Source: [Flavobacterium] thermophilum (GTDB lineage Bacteria; Bacillota; Bacilli; Bacillales; Anoxybacillaceae). Taken from it: a stretch of 64,000 nucleotides of DNA. Positions 34,561 to 45,673 of this stretch are shown in pieces (within the stretch, counting starts at the first letter, position 1; every line of letters starts with the position of its first letter). The translations under genes were made by a program, and so were the position numbers. Below the pieces are notes generated by a model that ran no database searches, was not told the DNA's origin, and saw only the letters and a list, made by a program, of their open reading frames with translations. Where the stretch lies: positions 1,488,001-1,552,000 of the forward strand of contig UGGS01000001.1 of assembly GCA_900450595.1 (NCBI GenBank). Reading direction: 5' to 3'.

Positions 34561-35480
34561 CCGCGCGGGATCGAAAACGAGGCGAAATCAACGGCGAGCT
34601 CGGTGTTCGGAAACACGCTGCGCGCCTCGGCGACGAGCCGCAGCGCCGCCTCGCCTTGATAGCGAGAGCTGATATGGGTCAAAATAAGCCGCTTCGCTCC
34701 GGCCCGCCTCGCCACCTCGGCTGCGTCTGTGGTCGTGGAATGGAAATAGTCATGGGCCAGCCGCTGTTCCGCCGCGGCAAACGTCGCCTCGTGGACAACG
34801 ACATCGGCATCGCGGGCGAGTTCAATCGCCGCTTCGCAAAAACGGGTGTCGCCGAGCACCGCGACGATTCTCCCCTTTTGCGGCGGCCCGACAAATTCGC
34901 GCCCGTCGATGACCGTTCCGTCATCGAGCATGACTGTTTTCCCTTGCTTGATTTGTTGATAAATCGGGCCAGGGCGGACGCCGAGCGCTTGCAATCGCTC
35001 GACCAAGAGCGGGCCGGGCAAATCTTTTTCCACGACGCGGAAACCGTATGATAGCATGCCGTGGTCGAGCCGTTTGGCGATAACTTGAAACCGTTCATCA
35101 TCAAAAATGACTCCTTCTTCGATCTCGGCGATGTTCAATTCATACCGCAGCCGCGTCCCGCTGACGGACAGCGCCGTCTCCACAAACGCGCGAATGCCTT
35201 TCGGGCCGAAGACCGTAAGCGGCGTTTCGCCGCTTTGAAACGAACGGCTGCCAAGCAGCCCAGGCAGGCCGAATAGATGATCGCCATGCAAATGGGTGAT
35301 GAAAATATGCTCGATGCGGCGCGGGCGAATGGCGGTATGCAAAATTTGATGCTGCGTCGCTTCGCCGCAGTCAAACAGCCATGTCGCCCCGCGCTCGTCA
35401 AGCAGCTGCAAAGCGACGGACGATACGTTGCGCTCTTTCGCCGGCACGCCGGCACCCGTACCTAAAAACAACAGTTCCAA
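34557..35480 (-). CDS. rnz: Ribonuclease Z
   Basis: The 307-residue tRNA 3'-processing endonuclease. The metallo-beta-lactamase motif HLHGDH is at residues 63-68, [15 protein letters not shown] near the N-terminus is the family signature, and LGDTRFCE and [10 protein letters not shown] supply later ligands. It cleaves precursor tRNA after the discriminator base. The length is normal for the short form. Gene order namA-rnz-zwf follows B. subtilis yqjM-yqjK-zwf. Convergent with namA and divergent from zwf. Confidence 0.95.
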   Translation of the reverse strand: MELLFLGTGAGVPAKERNVSSVALQLLDERGATWLFDCGEATQHQILHTAIRPRRIEHIFITHLHGDHLFGLPGLLGSRSFQSGETPLTVFGPKGIRAFVETALSVSGTRLRYELNIAEIEEGVIFDDERFQVIAKRLDHGMLSYGFRVVEKDLPGPLLVERLQALGVRPGPIYQQIKQGKTVMLDDGTVIDGREFVGPPQKGRIVAVLGDTRFCEAAIELARDADVVVHEATFAAAEQRLAHDYFHSTTTDAAEVARRAGAKRLILTHISSRYQGEAALRLVAEARSVFPNTELAVDFASFSIPRG

Positions 35481-35709
35481 CGCGCTTCACTCCTTTTTCT
35501 CGCTCAATATGGCCTGTTGTTAGCGTACCAATGTCAAAACCGCTTTTCAACTTTCTTTTGCGCTCAAAAACGCCGGGTTGGCGCCCGGCTCTTTTATGAA
35601 CATAAAATGCTTTGCCGCCTAAACGCAACAAAGTGTTTGCGTTCCGACCGGCAAACCTCTACAATGGTTTCATTGAAGAGACAAATTTGGTTAAAGCGAG
35701 GTACATAAG

Positions 35710-37203
35710 GTGGACAACATGAATCCGAAATCGATCATCGTCATTTTCGGAGCGACGGGAGATTTGGCGAAACGGAAACTGTTTCCGTCCCTTTACCGCC
35801 TGTATGAAAAAGGGCACCTAAACGACCAGTTCGCCGTCGTCGGCGTCGCGCGCCGTCCGCTGTCGGCCGATGAGTTCCGGAACTATGTGCGCGACTCGGT
35901 CGAAACGGCGTTTCAGCAGAAGCTCGCCGACGAGCGATTCACCTCCCATTTCTATTACCATCCGTTCGACGTGACGGAAGCCGAGTCGTATCAGCGCTTA
36001 AAGTCGCTCCTCGAACAGCTCGACGGCACATACAAGACCGAAGGCAACCGCATCTTTTATTTGGCGATGGCGCCGGAATTTTTCGGCACCGTCACGTCCC
36101 GCTTGCAGTCGGAAGGATTGACGGAAACGCACGGCTTTAAGCGGCTCGTCATCGAAAAGCCGTTCGGGCATGACTTGGCGAGCGCCGAGAAGCTGAATGA
36201 CGAAATTCGCCGCGTCTTTTCCGAGCGGGAAATTTACCGGATCGACCATTACCTCGGCAAAGAAATGGTGCAAAACATCGAGGTCATCCGCTTTTCAAAC
36301 GCCATTTTCGAGCCGCTTTGGAACAACCGGTTCATCGCCAACATTCAAATCACATCAAGCGAAACGCTCGGCGTCGAAGACCGCGGCCGCTACTACGACC
36401 ATTCCGGGGCGCTGCGCGACATGGTGCAAAACCATATGCTGCAAATGGTCGCTCTGTTGGCGATGGAGCCGCCGATCAAACTAACAACTGATGACATCCG
36501 CCATGAAAAAGTGAAAGTGTTGCGCGCCTTGCGCCCGATTGCGCACGATGAAGTCGACCGCTATTTCGTGCGCGGCCAATACGGGCGCGGAGCCATCCAC
36601 GGCAAACACGTGCCGGCGTACCGCGAGGAGCCGAACGTCGATCCGGACTCGAACACGGAAACGTTCGTCGCTGGAAAACTCCTGATCGACAACTTCCGTT
36701 GGGCTGGCGTGCCGTTTTACATCCGCACCGGCAAACGGATGGCGGAAAAATCGACAAAAATCGTCGTCCAATTTAAAGATGTACCGATGAACTTGTATTA
36801 CCGGACGAATGAGACGATCGCCCCGAACTTGCTCGTCATCCACATCCAGCCGGACGAAGGGATCACCCTTCAGTTAAACGGCAAAAAAACCGGGGAATCG
36901 ACGACCATAACAGCTCCATTTCAACTCGACTATTGCAACAACTGCATCGACGGCATCAACACGCCCGAAGCGTACGAAAAGCTGTTGTACGACTGCATGC
37001 GCGGCGATGCGACGAACTTCACTCATTGGGACGAGGTGGCAGCGTCATGGCAATTTGTCGACCCAATTTCTGAGGTGTGGGCGAACACAAAAGCTTCCGA
37101 CTTTCCGAACTACGCGGCTGGCTCCATGGGCCCGGCGGCCGCGGACGAGCTGCTCAAACAAGACGGCTTCCACTGGTGGCCGATCGAGCATCCGCGGCCA
37201 TAA
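35710..37203 (+). CDS. zwf: Glucose-6-phosphate 1-dehydrogenase
   Basis: First oxidative pentose phosphate step: glucose-6-phosphate to 6-phosphogluconolactone, making NADPH. A 497-residue protein with cofactor motif GATGDLAKRKLFP near residue 14 and active-site RIDHYLGKEMVQN near residue 176. The conserved ETFVAGKLLIDNFRW and FYIRTGKRM segments follow. The GTG at 35710 is taken as the start (GCGAGG upstream); an ATG at 35719 is possible. In Bacillus gndA lies directly beside zwf; here about 11 kb of accessory DNA separates them. Confidence 0.95.
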   Translation: MDNMNPKSIIVIFGATGDLAKRKLFPSLYRLYEKGHLNDQFAVVGVARRPLSADEFRNYVRDSVETAFQQKLADERFTSHFYYHPFDVTEAESYQRLKSLLEQLDGTYKTEGNRIFYLAMAPEFFGTVTSRLQSEGLTETHGFKRLVIEKPFGHDLASAEKLNDEIRRVFSEREIYRIDHYLGKEMVQNIEVIRFSNAIFEPLWNNRFIANIQITSSETLGVEDRGRYYDHSGALRDMVQNHMLQMVALLAMEPPIKLTTDDIRHEKVKVLRALRPIAHDEVDRYFVRGQYGRGAIHGKHVPAYREEPNVDPDSNTETFVAGKLLIDNFRWAGVPFYIRTGKRMAEKSTKIVVQFKDVPMNLYYRTNETIAPNLLVIHIQPDEGITLQLNGKKTGESTTITAPFQLDYCNNCIDGINTPEAYEKLLYDCMRGDATNFTHWDEVAASWQFVDPISEVWANTKASDFPNYAAGSMGPAAADELLKQDGFHWWPIEHPRP

Positions 37204-37276
37204 CCGCGAATCGTTTGCGCCCGCCGCCCTTTTGGACAAGCGAGCGTTATCTCTCATGCAAAGGAGCGAATGAACG

Positions 37277-37894
37277 ATGAAGGTGTATGACGTCACGGCC
37301 CCGATTTACGAGGGCATGCCCGTATATAAAAACAAACCGGAAAAACAACCGAAGCGCACCACCGTCACCAACGGCTATGTGACCGAATCGCGCATTGACA
37401 TGGACGTGCACACCGGCACGCATATTGACGCCCCTCTTCATATGGTCGAAGGCGGGGCGACGTTTGAAACGATTCCATTGGACGACCTCGTCGGCCCGTG
37501 CAAGCTGTTCGATTTGACGCATGTCAACGACCGGATCACGAAAGCCGACATCGCGCATCTTGACATTCAAGAAGGGGACTTCGTTCTGTTTAAAACGAAA
37601 AACTCCTTTGATGATGCATTTAACTTTGAGTTTATTTTCGTCGCCGAAGACGCGGCCCGGTATCTAGCCGACAAACAAATCCGCGGCGTCGGCATCGACG
37701 CGCTCGGCATCGAACGGGCGCAAGAAGGCCACCCGACCCATAAAACGCTGTTTGGCGCCGGTGTCATCGTCATCGAAGGGCTGCGGCTGAAAGACGTCCC
37801 CGAAGGCCGCTATTTCATGGTCGCCGCTCCGCTCAAACTCGTCGGCACCGACGCCGCCCCGGCGCGCGTCTTGCTGTTGGACCGCGAGCCGTAA
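37277..37894 (+). CDS. Cyclase family protein (kynurenine formamidase-like)
   Basis: A 205-residue putative metal hydrolase. DVHTGTHIDAPLH at about residues 44-56 is the HxGTHxDxPxH metal motif of the cyclase/KynB superfamily, and VGIDALGIERAQEGHPTHKTL is a further conserved segment. No kyn genes are nearby, so kynurenine formamidase activity is not implied. The protein may act on another amide or lactone. It lies 73 bases after zwf with AAAGGAGCG before the start and is followed by a clear terminator. Confidence 0.85.
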   Translation: MKVYDVTAPIYEGMPVYKNKPEKQPKRTTVTNGYVTESRIDMDVHTGTHIDAPLHMVEGGATFETIPLDDLVGPCKLFDLTHVNDRITKADIAHLDIQEGDFVLFKTKNSFDDAFNFEFIFVAEDAARYLADKQIRGVGIDALGIERAQEGHPTHKTLFGAGVIVIEGLRLKDVPEGRYFMVAAPLKLVGTDAAPARVLLLDREP

Positions 37895-37898
37895 AAAC

Positions 37899-37927
37899 AG
37901 CCGGTTCCCCGATGGGACCGGCTTTTT
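37899..37927 (+). terminator. Terminator of the cyclase gene
   Basis: AGCCGGTTCCC-GAT-GGGACCGGCT stem followed by TTTTT. Confidence 0.88.
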
Positions 37928-38061
37928 ATCATTTCAAACCGAGAAGCCCCCTCTTCCACGTATGAGCGTAGGCAAGAGAGTGTTCAACGTCCATTCTCAT
38001 CCTTGTTGTTGTCCCCCTACATAATTTCTTACTACACCAAAAATAATATGATTTTCAATGA

Positions 38062-38091
38062 TTGATTAAACACACAAATAAGACATATAAT
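38062..38091 (+). promoter_or_regulatory. SigA-type promoter of the vapBC-like pair
   Basis: TTGATT (38062-38067), 18 bases, TATAAT (38086-38091), 45 bases before the antitoxin start. The 37928-38061 stretch before it holds no gene. Confidence 0.65.
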
Positions 38092-38135
38092 AAAGATAAG
38101 TATAAAAAGTGTTTAGGAAGGAGCGAAACACGCCA

Positions 38136-38447
38136 ATGGAAAAAATGAATGTTTCGGATCAACCATCGCCTATCGTCATGAAAGCGACAAGCAAGCTGTC
38201 GAGCCGCGGCCAAGTGGTGATTCCCGTTGAAATCCGAAAAACATTAGGCCTCACCGAAGGAGACGATCTGACGTTTATGGTCAACCAAGATGGAGAAATA
38301 AAAGTGGAAGTCACGAAGAAATATCGCTTGTCACAATTAATCGGCATTCTCAAAACCAATCAGCCGTTCCGCCCTGTTGAGGAAATCCGAGATGAAGCAT
38401 ATCGGACGATGGGAGCAGAGGAATTGAAAGACGGGGAGGAAAAATAG
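38136..38447 (+). CDS. AbrB/VapB-type antitoxin
   Basis: A 103-residue protein. A SpoVT-AbrB swapped-hairpin DNA-binding domain lies at about residues 18-50 (KLSSRGQVVIPVEIRKTLGL, then EGDDLTFMVN). The C-terminal part should wrap and inhibit the toxin. The start at 38136 follows AAGGAGCG; a longer upstream frame is unlikely. The stop abuts the GTG of the PIN toxin, as in type II vapBC operons, which are typically autorepressed by the complex. Confidence 0.85.
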   Translation: MEKMNVSDQPSPIVMKATSKLSSRGQVVIPVEIRKTLGLTEGDDLTFMVNQDGEIKVEVTKKYRLSQLIGILKTNQPFRPVEEIRDEAYRTMGAEELKDGEEK

Positions 38448-38864
38448 GTGGCTCGCAAGCTGTGGATTGACACAAATGTCGTGATTCGAATCATGACCGG
38501 CCATCCTCAAGAGCTTGCGGAAGAAGTTGGGGACATGTTGCAGAAAGTAGAAGCAGGAGAATTGATTTTGCGCCTGAATCCGCTCGTCGTCGCAGAATGT
38601 TGCTGGGTGCTGGCCTCCGTCTATCAAGCATCGCCGTCCGACATTTCCGCCGCCTTATTAAAGTTTACCAACGGGATCGGGATCGAAACAGAGGAAAAAG
38701 ATGTTGTGCAACAGGCGCTTCGAGATTATGGCGAGAAAAAGGTGGACTTCATCGACGCATATATCGCCGCTCATGCAAAAGCGAATCCCCCAGAAGATGT
38801 CGTGACTTGGGACAAACATTTTAAACGATTGAATATTCGCCATGGCCGCCCTAAAGACTGGTAA
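38448..38864 (+). CDS. PIN-domain ribonuclease toxin (VapC-like)
   Basis: A 138-residue PIN domain with the conserved acids visible: Asp8 (LWIDTNVVIR), Glu50 (LVVAECCW), Asp103 (VDFIDAYIAA) and Asp122 (VTWDKHFKR). VapC toxins cleave tRNA or rRNA in a Mg-dependent manner; the target here is unknown. The GTG start immediately follows the antitoxin stop, so translation is coupled. All catalytic positions are intact. A short hairpin (38868-38884) ends the operon. Confidence 0.87.
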   Translation: MARKLWIDTNVVIRIMTGHPQELAEEVGDMLQKVEAGELILRLNPLVVAECCWVLASVYQASPSDISAALLKFTNGIGIETEEKDVVQQALRDYGEKKVDFIDAYIAAHAKANPPEDVVTWDKHFKRLNIRHGRPKDW

Positions 38865-38867
38865 AAT

Positions 38868-38884
38868 GGCGGGGGCTTCCCCGC
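38868..38884. terminator. Short terminator between vapC and the GH1 gene
   Basis: GGCGGGG-GCT-TCCCCGCC type stem between convergent genes, with a weak T-tract (CTGTTT) toward vapC. Confidence 0.55.
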
Positions 38885-38890
38885 CTCTGT

Positions 38891-40611
<1,721 letters not shown>

Positions 40612-40974
40612 CTACTTTGCTTTATTTAAGAAAGGCTTGCGATGTTGACGTTTTTGGTGTATATAATCTCTAACTTCATCGGAAAGAGTAGCATTCATAT
40701 GGAGTTCCCTTGCAATGACATTCAACATCTTAGCAACGTCTTCGATACGAAAAAGATCGAGATCAGGAAGCAATTGAGAAACTGTCCGCTTGGCACTTTC
40801 TCTGTTAAAAAACGGATCTATACATCCTGCTTTCTCGGCAACTTGTAATGATAATTGTGCCGTTTGTTTTCGATAACTAGTTCCCCCATTTTGCTGAAAA
40901 CGTAACTCTTGACGTAGCTCTTCGAGAAATTCCGGAAAAGACACTACGGGTCCCTCTCCTGTCCTGTTATTCAT
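40612..40974 (-). CDS. Hypothetical protein, 120 residues
   Basis: A soluble, helical protein (MNNRTGEGPVVSFPEFLEEL at the start; FRIEDVAKMLNVIARELHMN centrally). No family was recognised. It lies 59 bases downstream of the truncated nucleotidyltransferase-like gene on the same strand, with AAAGGGGGC before the start, so it was probably the second gene of that operon. Its AT content is higher than that of neighbouring core genes, consistent with acquired DNA. It may be an accessory protein of a toxin-antitoxin-like pair, but nothing in the sequence proves this. Confidence 0.55.
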   Translation of the reverse strand: MNNRTGEGPVVSFPEFLEELRQELRFQQNGGTSYRKQTAQLSLQVAEKAGCIDPFFNRESAKRTVSQLLPDLDLFRIEDVAKMLNVIARELHMNATLSDEVRDYIHQKRQHRKPFLNKAK

Positions 40975-41033
40975 GATAGTTGCCCCCTTTCCTTCACAAC
41001 TTAATTTTTACCTAATATTTTATCACATTCTCT

Positions 41034-41325
41034 CTATAATATGCCTTTTTCCTTCAAAATGTTATCTAGTTCATACAAATTCAAATCTCGATTTGAGGGA
41101 TTCAGCAAATATTCTCTATATTCCGCTACCATTTCCAGCAACTTTTCTGTATCACATTTTTCTAATATCGGTGTCTCTTTTAAATCAATTAAATCTTTTT
41201 CACGAGTGGAAAAAATTTTGCAACAGGCAAGCAATTCGATAGTTGGAACATAGACACGAATAGCCGAAAAATCCAAATCCAACTCAAAAAGTGATTCCTT
41301 ATTCCGCAAATCTTCCGATGAACAA
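41034..41325 (-). pseudogene. Nucleotidyltransferase-like gene (DUF6036-like), 3' remnant
   Basis: The last 95 or so codons read FELDLDFSAIRVYVPTIELL, ACCKIFSTREKDLIDLKETP and LNLYELDNILKEKGIL. This resembles the C-terminal half of DUF6036/AbiEii-like nucleotidyltransferases, where KIFSTREKDLIDL is a typical segment. The N-terminal catalytic half is missing. At about 41325 the sequence joins an unrelated, oppositely oriented bceR fragment, so a deletion removed the 5' end. The family call is moderate. Confidence 0.6.
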
Positions 41326-41593
41326 TGGTCGTACGACGTTTGTGGCATCCGCGATTTCGGTCGTGTGATGGAAGAGTTTTCTGCTTGCAAGCCGCACTTG
41401 GTGATCATCGACATCCAGCTGCCGAAATTTGACGGGTTCCACTGGTGCCGCCAGATTCGTGCTCATTCGAACGTCCCGATTTTGTTCTTATCATCGCGCG
41501 ACCACCCGACTGATATGGTCATGTCGATGCAGCTTGGAGCGGAACGACATTTACGATCCTATTTCCGCAAGAAAATGACATCATCCGCACGCA
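41326..41593 (+). pseudogene. bceR-bceS deletion scar (receiver fragment joined to kinase C-terminus)
   Basis: From 41326 the + strand reads SYDVCGIRDFGRVMEEF, CKPHLVIIDIQLPKFDGFHW, SNVPILFLSSRDHPTDMV and MSMQLGA, the middle of a BceR-type receiver with its phosphoacceptor Asp (IIDIQLP). At about 41545 the frame changes to GTTFTILFPQENDIIRTHRM and a stop, which is the end of a sensor kinase ATPase domain. Receiver start, effector domain and nearly the whole kinase are deleted. It lies directly before bceA, where bceRS normally sits. Confidence 0.8.
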
Positions 41594-41696
41594 CCGCATG
41601 TGACGATTTTGTCACATGCGGCTTCGTTTTGTTCGGCCAAACGCAGGAAAAAACCAACCCCATTGCTTATGATAGAAACGAAGGAGGGAAAACGAG

Positions 41697-42452
41697 ATGG
41701 TCATATTGGAAGCAACCAACATCTACAAAACGTACGGAACGAAAAAGAACCTACAAGAAGTGCTCAAAGGCATCGATCTGCGTGTGGAGAAGGGGGAATT
41801 TCTCGCGATCATGGGGCCTTCCGGATCAGGGAAAACGACGCTCCTCAACGTTCTTTCCTCAATCGACCGGGTGAGCGAGGGCGCTATTTTCATCGAAGGA
41901 AACAACGTCGTCGCCATGAAAGACCGAGAGCTGGCAGAATTTCGCAAACGCCATGTCGGATTCATCTTTCAAGAGTATCATTTGCTTGACACGCTGACGG
42001 TGAAGGAGAACGTCCTTTTGCCTTTATCGATTACGAAAACGCCCAAGCGAGAAGCGGAAAAGAAATTTGCAGAATTGGCAGCTGAACTTGGCATTACTGA
42101 CATCCAAAACCACTATCCGAGCGAAATTTCTGGTGGGCAAAAACAGCGCGTTGCCGCGGCGCGGGCGTTCATCCATGAACCGAGCATCATTTTTGCCGAT
42201 GAGCCGACGGGCGCACTCGATTCAAAATCGGCTTCCGATTTATTGCACAAGCTGCAACAACTTAATAAAAAACGGAAGACGACAATCATCATGGTCACCC
42301 ACGATCCGGTCGCCGCCAGTTTCTCAGGCCGTGTCGTTTTTATCAAAGACGGACAATTGTATACGCAACTGTATAAAGGAACGGAAACGCGGCAGCAATT
42401 TTTCCAAGCCATTATGCAAACGCAAGGCGTGCTGGGCGGTGTTCGGCCATGA
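41697..42452 (+). CDS. bceA: BceA-type ABC transporter ATP-binding protein
   Basis: A 251-residue ATPase of the MacB/BceA class. Walker A GPSGSGKT is at 40-47, the Q-loop is FQEYHLLD, signature EISGGQKQR, Walker [16 protein letters not shown] and the H-loop MVTHD. With BceB it detoxifies bacitracin-like peptide antibiotics and transmits a flux signal to BceRS. The start has AAGGAGGG. It overlaps bceB by 4 bases. Its cognate two-component system is deleted and bceB is frameshifted, so the module is probably non-functional as a resistance sensor. Confidence 0.92.
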   Translation: MVILEATNIYKTYGTKKNLQEVLKGIDLRVEKGEFLAIMGPSGSGKTTLLNVLSSIDRVSEGAIFIEGNNVVAMKDRELAEFRKRHVGFIFQEYHLLDTLTVKENVLLPLSITKTPKREAEKKFAELAAELGITDIQNHYPSEISGGQKQRVAAARAFIHEPSIIFADEPTGALDSKSASDLLHKLQQLNKKRKTTIIMVTHDPVAASFSGRVVFIKDGQLYTQLYKGTETRQQFFQAIMQTQGVLGGVRP

Positions 42453-44373
42453 GCATGAAGCAACTCCTGTTCCGCAACTTGAAACAAAACATCCAACATT
42501 ATTATTTGTACGTGTTTGCCTTGATGTTTGCTTCCGCCTTGTATTTCGCGTTCGTGACATTGCAGTACGATCCATCGCTTGATGCCATCAAAGGGGGAGT
42601 GAAAGGCGCGGCGGCCGTCCGCACAGGCGCGGTGCTTCTTATCGTGATTGTCGCCGTCTTTCTTTTGTACGCCAACGCCCTGTTTATCAAGCGTCGGAGC
42701 CATGAGATCGCTCTTTTGCAGTTGATCGGCATGACGAAACGAAACATCTTTTTGATGCTGGCGGCCGAAAACGTCATTCTTTATTACGGCACACTGATCG
42801 TCGGCATATTGGTAGGATTTGCCGCTTCCAAGCTGTTGATGATGATTTTGTTTAAAATCATCGATATTCCACTAGCGGCATCTCTTTCCTTTTCTGGCCG
42901 AGCATTGGTGCAAACGTTGATTGTGTTCAGCGTGATTGATGTTCTCATGATGGGGATGAACCGCTTGTTTCTCAAAAAACAGACGATTTTATCCTTGTTC
43001 CGCACTACATCCACAACCGAAGCAAAACACGTATCCGTATGGAACATGGTCGTAGGGATGGTGGGGATCATCCTCATCGGCAGCGGCTATGGTATATCGA
43101 CGAAATTGTTTAGCAGCGACTGGAAGAGCGTGCAAGGATTATTCATGGCCATGGCGTTCATTTTAGGCGCTGTCATCATCGGCACCTATTTATTTTTCAA
43201 AGGAACGATCAGCTTTCTGTTCCACCTATGGCGAAAACAAAAAGGTGGCTATTTGTCGATCAACGCCGTGCTATCGGGATCGTCGCTCATGTTTCGCATG
43301 AAATCGAACGCGTTGCTGCTGACGATCATCACGACCGTGTCGGCCATCGCGATCGGGTTGATCTCACTAAGCTATATTTCCTATTATTCAGCCGAGCAAT
43401 CAGCCAAAAACAACGTCGCCGCCGATTTCGCGTTTACGGACAAAAAAGATGCCGCCCGTTTTACGGCGGCGCTGCGATCTCATGATATTCGCTATCGGGA
43501 AACGATGATCGATGTCATCGAAGCACCGACTGATATTTCGATGATTTTAGACATCGCTGATCAAAGCCGGCTCCAGTTTCAGCCGTCCGCCGCGCCGCTA
43601 TCGGTGATCAGCGACACAAGTACAGGCCGCATCGATGTCAAGCCTAATGAAGCGCTGCTGACAGGATATGAGGACCTGCTTCGTCAATTTTTGCCGTTTA
43701 AAGAAACGGGAACGATTCGCTTAGAAGAAAACGGCCGCATGGTCCCACTTCATTACCTTGGGATGAAAAAAGACTATTACGTCAACTATCATTTCACGTA
43801 CGGCATGCCGACCGTCATCGTCGACCAAACGATGTTTGATCGTTTGCAAAAAGAAACCGATCCACAAAAGAAAAAGGTGCATATCGGAATTCATCTGACT
43901 GACGAAACAATATTGAACGGGCTGATCAGTTGTTTCAACGCATGGAGTTTTCCTCCATCACCGATTCGCGCCTGATGATGAGCCGCCACCAAAAGCAGAC
44001 GTTCGGATTGATCATGTTTGTCGTCACCTTTTTAGGACTCGCCTTTTTGGTCACATCCGGCTGCATTCTTTACTTCAAGCAAATGGGCGCCGGAGAAGAG
44101 GAACGGCCGAACTACACGATTTTGCGCAAATTAGGATTCACCGAAAAAGACTTGCTCGGGGGCATTCGGCGGAAACAGCTGTTCTACTTTGGCATTCCGT
44201 TGCTGCTCGGATTGTCCCATAGCTATTTCGCCGTCCGCTCCGGCTGGTTCTTTTTCGGCACCGAACTGTGGACGCCGATGTTGACCGTGATGGCGATTTA
44301 CACGGTCTGCTATTCGCTGTTTGGGGTGTTGTCTGTTCGTTATGACAAACAGCTGATTCGCAAGGCGCTATGA
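42449..44373 (+). pseudogene. bceB: BceB-type ABC permease, frameshifted
   Basis: A FtsX-domain permease of about 640 residues with the BceB layout: N-terminal helix, FtsX block 1 (helices in about residues 20-290), a large extracellular domain, and FtsX block 2. The first frame ends at 43975 in unrelated residues. The second frame (43930-44373) continues with FQRMEFSSITDSRLMMSRHQ and the last three helices. The switch occurs near 43918-43925 (AACGGGCTGATCAG), where one extra G would restore ADQLFQRM. This is either a genuine 1-base deletion or a sequencing error. Confidence 0.85.
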
Positions 44374-44460
44374 ACAAGAGGCTGACGCCAAAACATGGGC
44401 TGTTGGCGTCAGTCCCCTTATTGCCGCTCACACTTGGCACCCTGACAGGGGGGGAGGAAT

Positions 44461-44500
44461 GAACCGAAAAAAGTTCTCCACAAAATCTTGACTGACTCAC
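44461..44500 (-). repeat. IS remnant shared with 22019-22057
   Basis: GAACCGAAAAAAGTTCTCCACAA...TCTTGACTGACTC is the reverse complement, with few changes, of part of the ISL3-like relic at about 22019-22057. The rest of 44374-44567 has no gene. Confidence 0.6.
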
Positions 44501-44567
44501 AGCAAATTAAGCTGTCGCTTCTGATTGAAAAGAGGTATAATGATCATAAAACAGGGAGAGTAGAAAA

Positions 44568-45452
44568 ATGGCCGGAGGCATATCGTATCACGCAAAGGAC
44601 ATTTTGTTTAAGTCGTTAAGCGAATTGTACCAAAACCAGGCGCTCGATGTGTATGGACTGCATGGGCTGCCTAGAATTAAAGCGCTTTTGCCGAATGAAT
44701 TCCCTGCTGTGCGAGCAGATGAAAAACGTTCCGACACGTTGTTTCTTCTTGAAGACGCTTCGATCCTCTTACTAGAATACGAAAGCAACCAACGCTTCAT
44801 TGACAATCATTTAAAGTACCTCGATTATGCTTACCGAATTTTGCACACATACTATAAACAAGAAAAGCAAATTAAGCCAATTCGCATCGTTGTCATTTAC
44901 ACAAGCGACGTCACAAGCGCCCACGAACAATTGCACGCTGGGGATGTATTGATTTCTTCGAAAGCCGTCTTGCTTTGCGAATATAACGGAGATGCGATTT
45001 TTCATACGATCGAAGAAAAAATTCGCCACAACGAACCGTTAACCGCTGAAGAAACGATGAAGTTTATTCTCGTTCCGCTCATGCATAGCCGCTTTGATCG
45101 GCAAACGATGATTGAAAAAACGATTGAGCTGGCGAAAGAAATTCATGACGAGTCGACACAGCTCCACGTCATCGCTGGCATTTTAACCGCTACCGACAAG
45201 TTTATTGACGAACAATATGCGAAGAAAGTAAAGGAGTGGATCAAAATGACAAAAGTCATGCGATTGTTAGTTGAAGAGTTGGAGCAAGAAAAGGAAGCAG
45301 CAGTGAAAGAAGCAGTGAAAGAAGCAGAAAAACAGAAAGCGGTCGAAATCGCCAAAAACTTTCTAGATGTTCTACCTATTCACGAGGTGGCGAAGCGAAC
45401 TGGATTAACCGTCGCCGAAGTCGCGGATTTAGCGAAGGAAAAAAGCAACTAG
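44568..45452 (+). CDS. Rpn/PDDEXK-family nuclease (transposase-like)
   Basis: A 294-residue protein of the Rpn (recombination-promoting nuclease) / PD-(D/E)XK_2 type. The N-terminal nuclease region has KRSDTLFLLEDASILLLEYES, whose Asp and Glu fit the D...ExK-like core. The C-terminus is a charged coiled coil (EQEKEAAVKEAVKEAEKQKA) followed by an HTH-like tail EVAKRTGLTVAEVADLAKEK. Such proteins are common next to IS debris in Geobacillus; function is uncertain (Rpn homologues raise RecA-independent recombination). The start follows CAGGGAGAG. Confidence 0.75.
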   Translation: MAGGISYHAKDILFKSLSELYQNQALDVYGLHGLPRIKALLPNEFPAVRADEKRSDTLFLLEDASILLLEYESNQRFIDNHLKYLDYAYRILHTYYKQEKQIKPIRIVVIYTSDVTSAHEQLHAGDVLISSKAVLLCEYNGDAIFHTIEEKIRHNEPLTAEETMKFILVPLMHSRFDRQTMIEKTIELAKEIHDESTQLHVIAGILTATDKFIDEQYAKKVKEWIKMTKVMRLLVEELEQEKEAAVKEAVKEAEKQKAVEIAKNFLDVLPIHEVAKRTGLTVAEVADLAKEKSN

Positions 45453-45492
45453 CAACAACCTTTCGTTGCACGGGAAAAGAGCCGCTACAAAT

Positions 45493-45508
45493 TTGCTCAC
45501 CTACAGTT
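45493..45508 (-). repeat. Orphan terminus of the IS4/IS701-like element
   Basis: AATTTGCTCACCTACAG differs by one base from the right end of the three IS copies (AATTTGCTCATCTACAG). No other part of the element is present. Confidence 0.5.
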
Positions 45509-45673
45509 TTAAAAATGGGAATAAAGGCTCTTATTTTTTGAAAATTTTTCAATAAAAATTAACTGTAAAGGTTCATCACCAAATTTTGTGATTTAGTGAC
45601 AAAAAAGAGAAAGCACTGACGAGATCCTGGCAATAATGTTAGCGGTGAAATCAACATTAAGGAGGTCTCGTAA

